DNA of 20,132 bases from a bacterium (GTDB taxonomy: Bacteria > CAIWAD01). The notes under the pieces were generated by a model. It did no database searches, had not been told where the DNA came from, and was given only the letters and a program-made list of their open reading frames with translations. Both the position numbers and the translations under genes were made by a program. Each line of letters starts with the position of its first letter. Position 1 is the first letter of the stretch. Shown one piece after another: positions 14,753 through 20,132 of the stretch. The DNA lies in contig JAUXWS010000061.1 of the NCBI GenBank assembly GCA_030685015.1, forward strand, positions 1 to 20,132. Direction: 5' to 3'.

Positions 14753-17257
14753 TCACATCACGCCCTGGGGGTCCATGTCGATGATCAAGCTCAGGTCGCG
14801 CTCCTTCAGGGCTTTGTTGAAGTATTCGCGGCAGGCCAGCGCCGCCTCGCGCAAGCGGCGGCCGCCAGCGTCCTGGTCGCGCCGGCTGCGCAAGAGCAGG
14901 TGGAAGCGGTACTCCCGCCGCACCATGCGCACCGGGGCCGGCCCAGGATTGAGCGCCCCCACCCGGGCCGGACGCGGCACCTCGTCGTAGAGGCGCCGAC
15001 AGGCCCGTTCGGCCAGGACCTCGTCGGCGGATTTGACAAGCAGCCGGCAAAGTCGCGTGAAGGGCGGGTAGCCGGACTGGTGGCGCACCTCCAGCTCCTC
15101 GTCGGCGAAGCCAAGGTAGTCATGGGCGGCGGCCTGCCGCAGGACGGGATGGTCGGGCGTCATGGTCTGCACCACGACGCGGCCGGGCAGTTCGCCGCGG
15201 CCGGCCCGCCCCGCCAGTTGGCTGACCAGCTGGAAACCCCATTCCCGCGCCCGGAAGTCCTGCAGGTTCAGCTCGGTGTCGGCCTGGATGACCCCGGCCA
15301 GGGTCACGCCCGTGAAATCCAGCCCCTTGGCCACGCCCTGCGTGCCCAGCAGGACCTCGAAGCGGCCCTCGTTGAAATCCCGCACCATGCGGATGTAGGC
15401 GCCGCGGCGCCGCGTGGTGTCGCGATCCATGCGCAGCAGGCGGACATCGGGCAGCAGCTCGGCCAGCTCCTCCTCGATCTTTTGCGTGCCGGCCCCCAGG
15501 AAGCCCAGCTCGGCGCCGCGGCAGGCTGGACAGGCCTCGGGGGTGGGCAGTTCCAGGCCGCAGAGATGGCAATGGCATTGGCCCGTGCTGCGGTGCCAGA
15601 CGAGCGAGACATCGCAGCGGGGGCAGTGCAGCACCTCGCCGCAGGCCGGGCATTGCAGCCAGGGCGAGTGGCCGCGCCTGTTCTGGAGGAGGATGGTCTG
15701 CCGTCCCGCCGCCCGCGCCGCCAGCAGCGCCTCCACCAGCACGCCGCTGAAGTTGCGCTGGGTGCGGCCGCGGCCGGCCAGCTGGTCGCGCTCGGCCTTC
15801 ATGTCCACCAGCTCCACCGGAGGCAGGGGGCGGTCCGCCACCCGGCGGGGAAGCTCCAGCAGCTGATAGCGGCCCTGGCGCACGTTCCACCAGGATTCCA
15901 GGGAGGGCGTGGCGCTGCCCATGAGAATGGGGATGCCCAGTTGCTGGGCACGCAGCACGGCGGCGTCGCGGGCATGGTAGCGGGGCGCCGGCTCCGCCTG
16001 CTTGAAGGAACTCTCGTGCTCCTCGTCCACCACGATGAGTCCCAGGCGGCGGATGGGGGCGAAGAGGGCGCTGCGGGCGCCCACCACCACGCGGATGGAG
16101 CCTTCGCGCAGGGCCCGCCAGATGGCGAAACGCTGCGCGCCCGAGAGCTGGCTGTGGATGACGGCCACATCCTGGCCGAGGTAGCCCTGGAAACGAGCCA
16201 CGATCTGCGGGGTGAGGGCGATCTCCGGCACCAGGACCAGCACGCCGCCGCCCGCTGCCCGCGTGCGCCGGGCCAGCTCGAGATAGACCTGGGTCTTGCC
16301 GCTGCCCGTCACGCCCCTCAGCAGGAAAGGTTGAAAGCGGCCCGGCCGCCGTCCGGGACCGGGCAGACAGGGCACCACCGCCGCCGCCACCTGTTCCTGC
16401 TCATCCGTGAGGATGATGTCGCGCACGCTGGCGTCCAGGTCGTAGCCCGAGGCGGAAGGCTCCGCCTCCTCCTCGTCCTCGCGCAGGACGCCGCCTTGCG
16501 CCAGGGAGCGGATCACGGCCGGGGTCCAGCCCTGGGCCAGCACCTCGGACCGCTCGAGGCGGCCATCCCCGGTGCCGCCCAGCAGCAGCATGAGCGCCGC
16601 CTGGCGCGGGGCGCGCCGTTCGCGCTCGGCCAGCTGGGCGCGGAACTCGGGCGTGCCGGCCGGGTGGACCAGGCCCAGGACGCGGCGGGTGGGGGCCCGG
16701 CGCCGTTCGCCGTCCAGGGCGTCGCGACGGACCAGGTGGCCGGCGGCGATGAGCTGGTTGAGGTCGTGATGAAAGGCGCCGCCCATCTCCTGGGCCAGCC
16801 AGGAACGGCTGACAGTGCCGCGCTCGCGGACCAGCCGCAGGATGGCCTCGCGGCGCGGCGTAAGTCGAAGGGGCCGGCGCAGGGCGGGATCGGCCTGCTC
16901 CTCCAGCCAGCAGCGCACCGTGCCGTTGATGCCGGGGGGCAAGGCCGCCTTCAGCACCTCGCCCGTGCTGCACAGGTAGTACTCGGCCAGGCGGGCCGCG
17001 AAGGCGACCAGGCCCTCGTCGAGCAGGGGCGTCTCGTCGATGAGGTCGAGCACGGGCTTGAGGCCGGGGGGCGGCTCCCGCCGCGCCACGGCGGCCACGT
17101 AACCGATCAGACGCTGGCCGCCCAGGGGCACCAGCACGCGCGAGCCGACGGCCAGGTCGGCGGCGAACTCGTCGGGGACGGCGTAGGAGTAGAGACGCGG
17201 CACGGGCAGGGGCAGGGCCACGTCGGCCAGCAGCGGCAGCGCGGAGGGCGGGGGCAT
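14753..17257 (-). CDS. priA: Primosomal protein N' / replication restart helicase PriA
   Basis: This 834-residue superfamily 2 helicase (E. coli PriA is 732) reloads the replisome at stalled forks. The N-terminal DNA-binding region begins MPPPSALPLLADVALPLPVPRLYSYAVP. Walker A is GVTGSGKT with Lys321. Walker B is VVDEEH (DEEH 411-414). The zinc-binding insert has nine cysteines between residues 536 and 579 (CPAC, CPRC, CHCHLC, CPAC), where eight ligands are expected. Later motifs include GTQGVAKGLDF and QLAGRAGRGELPG. The start is ATG 17257, which overlaps the recG stop by one base (TGATG), so the two genes are translationally coupled. The extra length lies mainly between the N-terminal domain and the helicase core. 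Copy B of the repeat begins five bases after the stop. Confidence 0.97.
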   Translation of the reverse strand: MPPPSALPLLADVALPLPVPRLYSYAVPDEFAADLAVGSRVLVPLGGQRLIGYVAAVARREPPPGLKPVLDLIDETPLLDEGLVAFAARLAEYYLCSTGEVLKAALPPGINGTVRCWLEEQADPALRRPLRLTPRREAILRLVRERGTVSRSWLAQEMGGAFHHDLNQLIAAGHLVRRDALDGERRRAPTRRVLGLVHPAGTPEFRAQLAERERRAPRQAALMLLLGGTGDGRLERSEVLAQGWTPAVIRSLAQGGVLREDEEEAEPSASGYDLDASVRDIILTDEQEQVAAAVVPCLPGPGRRPGRFQPFLLRGVTGSGKTQVYLELARRTRAAGGGVLVLVPEIALTPQIVARFQGYLGQDVAVIHSQLSGAQRFAIWRALREGSIRVVVGARSALFAPIRRLGLIVVDEEHESSFKQAEPAPRYHARDAAVLRAQQLGIPILMGSATPSLESWWNVRQGRYQLLELPRRVADRPLPPVELVDMKAERDQLAGRGRTQRNFSGVLVEALLAARAAGRQTILLQNRRGHSPWLQCPACGEVLHCPRCDVSLVWHRSTGQCHCHLCGLELPTPEACPACRGAELGFLGAGTQKIEEELAELLPDVRLLRMDRDTTRRRGAYIRMVRDFNEGRFEVLLGTQGVAKGLDFTGVTLAGVIQADTELNLQDFRAREWGFQLVSQLAGRAGRGELPGRVVVQTMTPDHPVLRQAAAHDYLGFADEELEVRHQSGYPPFTRLCRLLVKSADEVLAERACRRLYDEVPRPARVGALNPGPAPVRMVRREYRFHLLLRSRRDQDAGGRRLREAALACREYFNKALKERDLSLIIDMDPQGVM

Positions 17258-19449
17258 CAGTCCTCCACCCGGGCCAGCCGGTCGGCGTAGGTGGTGTGCA
17301 GGTGCTCGCGCAGGACGGGCGCCTGGCTCAGGCCCGGATCCTCCTCGACCAGCTGGAAGGCGGCGTCCCGCGCCTGGATGAGCAGCTCCGTGTCGCGCAG
17401 GAGGTCGGCGATGCGGAACTCGGGCAGGCCGCTCTGCCGCGTGCCGAAGAAGTCGCCCGTGCCGCGCATGCGCAGGTCGGCCTCGGCGATGACGAAACCA
17501 TCCTGGGTGGCGGCCATCGTCTCCAGGCGTTCTCGCCCTTCGTTGGAGAGGGCTTTGCCCGCCACCAGCACGCACCAGGACTTGTCCGCGCCCCGCCCCA
17601 CGCGGCCCCGCAGCTGATGGAGCTGCGCCAGCCCGAAGCGCTCCGCCTGTTCGACGACCATGATGGTGGCCCGCGGGTTGTCCACGCCCACCTCGATCAC
17701 GGTGGTGGAGACGAGCACGCGCAGGCCGCCCTCCAGGAAGGAGCGCATCACCGCCTCCTTCTCCGCCGCTTTCATCCGGCCGTGGAGCAGGCCGACGGGC
17801 AAGCCGGCCAGCCAGTCCGCCTGCAATTCGGCGCAGGCCTCCTCGGCGGCGCGCAGGTCCAGCTTCTCGCTCTCCTCGACCAGGGGATAGACGACGTAGG
17901 CCTGGGCGCCCTTGTCCACCTGTTCCCGCACGAAGCGGAAGATCTCCGGGCGCTTGTTCTCGCGACGCCAGACGGTGGTGACGGGCAGGCGGCCGGGCGG
18001 CAGCTCGCGGATGACCGAGAGGTCCATGTCGCCGTAACCGACAATGGCCAGCGTGCGGGGAATGGGCGTGGCCGTCATCACCAGGGTGTCGAGGACGGGA
18101 GCCTTGCGGCGCAGGCGGGCCCGCTGCTCCACGCCGAAGCGGTGCTGTTCGTCGATGATGGCGAGGCCCAGGTCGGCGAACGCGACCTCGTCCTGGATGA
18201 GGGCGTGCGTCCCCACCACCAGGTGGGCCAGGCCGGAGGCCGTCTCCTGCAAGGCCCGCCGCCGGGCCGCCGCCAGGCGCGAGCCGGTGAGCAGGGCCAC
18301 GCGCAGCCCCAGTGGCTCCGCCAGCCGGATGAGGGTGCGGGCATGCTGCTCGGCCAGGATCTCGGTGGGCGCCATGAGGGCGGCCTGGTGGCCGTTGTCC
18401 ACGCAGAGCAGCATGGCGCAGAGGGCGACAAGGGTCTTGCCGCAGCCCACGTCGCCCTGGAGCAGGCGATTCATGGGATGGGGCGAGCGCATGTCGCGGA
18501 AGATCTCGTCCACGGCGCGGCGCTGGCCCGCCGTCAACCGGAAGGGCAGCGAGTCCAGCAGGCGGTCCACCAACCCGCTGTCGCGATCGAACTGGAGGCC
18601 CTTCTCGGCGCGTCCGATCGTCGCCTTGCGCCAGGCCAGCATCAGCTCCAGCAGGAAGAACTCCTCGAACTTGAGGCGGTGGCGGGCCCGCTCCACATCC
18701 TCCATCGATCGGCCGAGGTGCACCTCGCGCAGCGCCGAGGCCAGGTCCACCAGACCGAAGCGGCGGCGCAGGGCGGGCGGCAGGGGATCGGCCGGCTCCA
18801 CGCGGTGACGCTGGAAGAGGCCACGGATGATGCGCGAGAGGGCGCGACTATCCAGCCAGGCGCGGCGCAACTCCTCGCTGCCCGGATAGATGGGCACCAC
18901 CTGGCCCTGGTAGTTGAGATCCTCCGGGGCCTGGGAGGGCGCGTCGGGATCCACCTCCGTCTCGTCGATGGCCAGCTTTTCCACGGCGGGGTGCTGGAAC
19001 TGCCAGCCGCGGTAGAAGGAGGGTTTGGCGCTGGCGGCGATGACGTCCCCCGCCTGCAGGAATTTCTGCACCCAGGCCACCCGGTTGAACCAGACGAGGG
19101 TCATGCGCCCGCTGCCGTCCGCCAGGACCGCTTCGCAGCGTTGGCCTTTGGCGAAGCCCTTCACCTGCACGGTGAGGAGGCGGCCCACCACCGTGATCTC
19201 TCCCATCTCCGTCCGCAGGTCGGCGATGCGCGTCACGCTGGTGCGGTCCAGATAGCGGCGGGGATAGAAGTGGAGCAGGTCTTCTACGATGCGAAGCCCA
19301 TGGCGGGCCAGGACTTCCGCCTTGCGTGGCCCCACTCCCTTCAACCAGGTCAGCTCGTCGTCCAAGAAGGGCGGACGCGCCAGGGTGGCCACGGCCGCGG
19401 GGGCGGCCGGCCGATCCGGCCGTGCGGGTTGAAGCTGCTCCCCCGTCAT
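17257..19449 (-). CDS. recG: ATP-dependent DNA helicase RecG
   Basis: This 730-residue protein (E. coli RecG is 693) regresses stalled replication forks and processes branched DNA. The N-terminal part has a helix-hairpin-helix-like WLKGVGPRKAEVLARHGL. The OB-fold wedge domain follows (about 85-200: TSVTRIADLRTEMGEITVVGRLL). Helicase motifs are GDVGCGKT with Lys338, IIDEQHRFGVEQR with DEQH at 433-436, VMTATPIPRTLA, STTVIEVGVDNP and QLHQLRGRVGRG. The start is ATG 19449 with GAGG about ten bases upstream. It is the first gene of a - strand operon with priA, so two fork-rescue helicases are co-transcribed. A TTG-N20-TAGATTTG promoter lies 44-74 bases upstream. Confidence 0.97.
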   Translation of the reverse strand: MTGEQLQPARPDRPAAPAAVATLARPPFLDDELTWLKGVGPRKAEVLARHGLRIVEDLLHFYPRRYLDRTSVTRIADLRTEMGEITVVGRLLTVQVKGFAKGQRCEAVLADGSGRMTLVWFNRVAWVQKFLQAGDVIAASAKPSFYRGWQFQHPAVEKLAIDETEVDPDAPSQAPEDLNYQGQVVPIYPGSEELRRAWLDSRALSRIIRGLFQRHRVEPADPLPPALRRRFGLVDLASALREVHLGRSMEDVERARHRLKFEEFFLLELMLAWRKATIGRAEKGLQFDRDSGLVDRLLDSLPFRLTAGQRRAVDEIFRDMRSPHPMNRLLQGDVGCGKTLVALCAMLLCVDNGHQAALMAPTEILAEQHARTLIRLAEPLGLRVALLTGSRLAAARRRALQETASGLAHLVVGTHALIQDEVAFADLGLAIIDEQHRFGVEQRARLRRKAPVLDTLVMTATPIPRTLAIVGYGDMDLSVIRELPPGRLPVTTVWRRENKRPEIFRFVREQVDKGAQAYVVYPLVEESEKLDLRAAEEACAELQADWLAGLPVGLLHGRMKAAEKEAVMRSFLEGGLRVLVSTTVIEVGVDNPRATIMVVEQAERFGLAQLHQLRGRVGRGADKSWCVLVAGKALSNEGRERLETMAATQDGFVIAEADLRMRGTGDFFGTRQSGLPEFRIADLLRDTELLIQARDAAFQLVEEDPGLSQAPVLREHLHTTYADRLARVED

Positions 19450-19492
19450 CGCGCCACCATCCTCTGTTGCATTCGTTCTGCGGAATATGCGT

Positions 19493-19523
19493 CAAATCTA
19501 GTACTGGAGCGAACCGACGCCAA
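19493..19523 (-). promoter_or_regulatory. Bacteroidota-type promoter (TTG-N20-TAGATTTG) for recG-priA
   Basis: On the - strand TTG (19523-19521) is followed after exactly 20 bases by TAGATTTG (19500-19493). Both box and spacing are the same as in the promoter at 12308-12338, while the spacer sequences differ. The predicted leader to the recG ATG is about 35-40 bases. Confidence 0.6.
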
Positions 19524-19533
19524 GTTGTTGCGA

Positions 19534-19562
19534 TTTTCCAAAGCTGACTCAGCTTTGGAAAA
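19534..19562. promoter_or_regulatory. 29-bp perfect palindrome between recG and the small gene
   Basis: TTTTCCAAAGCTGA, a central C, then TCAGCTTTGGAAAA: 14 of 14 bases are symmetric. The single-base centre favours a protein-binding dyad over an RNA hairpin. Its core AAGCTGA-N-TCAGCTT is shared with 6918-6932. It lies just upstream of the recG promoter and of the possible promoter of the small + strand gene, so it could control either or both. Confidence 0.55.
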
Positions 19563-19585
19563 ATTCATCCAGCTTGAGAAAAACC

Positions 19586-19616
19586 TTGCGCGGCCGGTGG
19601 CCGGATGGTACTCTCG
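19586..19616 (+). promoter_or_regulatory. Possible promoter for the small gene at 19685
   Basis: TTG (19586-19588) is followed after 20 bases by TACTCTCG (19609-19616), which differs from TAnnTTTG at two of six defined positions. The spacing equals that of the two better promoters in the window. Weak on its own. Confidence 0.3.
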
Positions 19617-19684
19617 CCCCGCATTCAAGCAAAATCGAACGGTTTGACCATCTGCCACACACAGGCCTGACAGGGGGGGTGTCC

Positions 19685-19846
19685 ATGTCCGCTATTGAAG
19701 ATGCGGTATTGATCCTGGGGGAGGAACGCGTCGCGGAAATCCGGGCCAACGTGGACGATCTGCTCAAGCAGGTCCTGGCCAACCGGGCCCGCTATGCCCG
19801 CAAGCGCCCCCTGGTCGAACAGGAGAGCTGCCTGAACGCGGCCTGA
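19685..19846 (+). CDS. Small hypothetical protein, 53 residues
   Basis: The protein MSAIEDAVLILGEERV... is largely helical and charged: an acidic N-terminal half, then LLKQVLANRARYARKRPL, ending in CLNAA. No signal peptide, membrane segment or domain I recognise is present. The start at ATG 19685 is chosen because AGGGGGGG lies 5-12 bases upstream; the frame extends further upstream to a TTG at 19574 but that stretch is proline/arginine-rich and lacks a ribosome binding site. It is divergent from recG. Function unknown; it could be a small regulatory or adaptor protein. Confidence 0.55.
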   Translation: MSAIEDAVLILGEERVAEIRANVDDLLKQVLANRARYARKRPLVEQESCLNAA

Positions 19847-19860
19847 GCCGCCTCCGCTCG

Positions 19861-20132
19861 ATGATCTTGCCCGACCCGCCTTGCCCATGCACACCCACAT
19901 CCCACCCGCGCGCCGCGCCGCCATCCTGCGACCATCGGCAGGTCCGGGGTGTCGACGTCGTCCTGCCCCGGCCAGGCGAACCACGTGGGGACCGACCCCT
20001 ACACTTCTGTCCTTTCGAACTCCTGACGGTGGTTTCAGCCGCGGCGCGAGGCGTCGTCCGCGGCAACAGGCTGCTGGACATCCGCGCGCCCTTGGTGCCG
20101 CAGGACGACGTGCGTGGCTTTCTCCGATGCGG
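19861..20132 (+). CDS. Possible 5' part of a gene running off the window end (ambiguous)
   Basis: From ATG 19861 a frame stays open to the end of the window (90 codons). The second half reads as a plausible protein (LHFCPFELLTVVSAAARG, NRLLDIRAPLVPQDDV). The first 25 codons are rich in proline and cysteine and look non-coding, there is no ribosome binding site before the ATG, and a second overlapping frame from ATG 19887 is also open to the end. Third-position GC is lower than in the confident genes. The start may lie later, or this may be non-coding. No family recognised. Confidence 0.25.
   Translation, partial: MILPDPPCPCTPTSHPRAAPPSCDHRQVRGVDVVLPRPGEPRGDRPLHFCPFELLTVVSAAARGVVRGNRLLDIRAPLVPQDDVRGFLRC

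Noticed and set aside
13557-15050. A longer peptidase-like protein starting inside priA
   Set aside because: The extra residues are the priA 3' end and the repeat read in another frame. The signal peptide would become internal.
1-20132. CRISPR array, toxin-antitoxin pair, phage genes or integrase
   Set aside because: No regularly spaced repeats, no paired small genes with known motifs and no recombinase were found on either strand.

Overview
The window is about 20 kb of GC-rich (roughly 65%) bacterial DNA with dense, mostly housekeeping gene content. The best taxonomic hint is the secreted protein at 11123-12181 (- strand). It ends in a type IX secretion (T9SS) / FlgD-like C-terminal sorting domain with the LGQNYPNPFNPTT signature typical of the FCB superphylum (Bacteroidota, Fibrobacterota, Ignavibacteria and high-GC candidate phyla). 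Two - strand promoters read TTG-N20-TAGATTTG, matching the Bacteroidota-type TAnnTTTG -7 box, which supports this. I cannot name the phylum with certainty.

Layout. 1-2497 (+): 3' part of a large multidomain secreted protein, closed by a perfect-stem terminator. 2498-2906: intergenic region with copy A of a 165-bp element that has terminal inverted repeats. 2907-5432 (+): secreted subtilisin-family protease with the same kind of C-terminal beta-sandwich modules, then a terminator. 5490-6648 (-): spmA-spmB pair of membrane proteins. 6649-7128: unusually signal-rich intergenic region with a Crp-type palindrome, two further palindromes, and a probable structured RNA ending in a terminator. 7129-10961 (+): tight operon pepN, dCMP deaminase, DTW-domain tRNA-modification protein. 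11123-12181 (-): the T9SS-type secreted protein. 12435-19449 (-): recG, priA, a membrane-anchored HExxH peptidase-like protein and a Ca2+/Na+ antiporter; copy B of the element (230 bp) lies between priA and the peptidase-like gene. 19685-19846 (+): small hypothetical gene divergent from recG, followed by an ambiguous open stretch to the end.

The genes fall into three functional groups: extracellular or surface proteins (three secreted proteins and the membrane peptidase), replication restart and recombination repair (recG-priA), and nucleotide, peptide and tRNA metabolism (pepN, dCMP deaminase, DTW). I found no defence system, CRISPR array, tRNA, rRNA, integrase or transposase gene. The most unusual material is non-coding: the two-copy TIR element, whose second copy carries three back-to-back hairpins and appears to supply the start codon of the next gene; the palindromes shared between intergenic regions; and the candidate structured RNA upstream of pepN.
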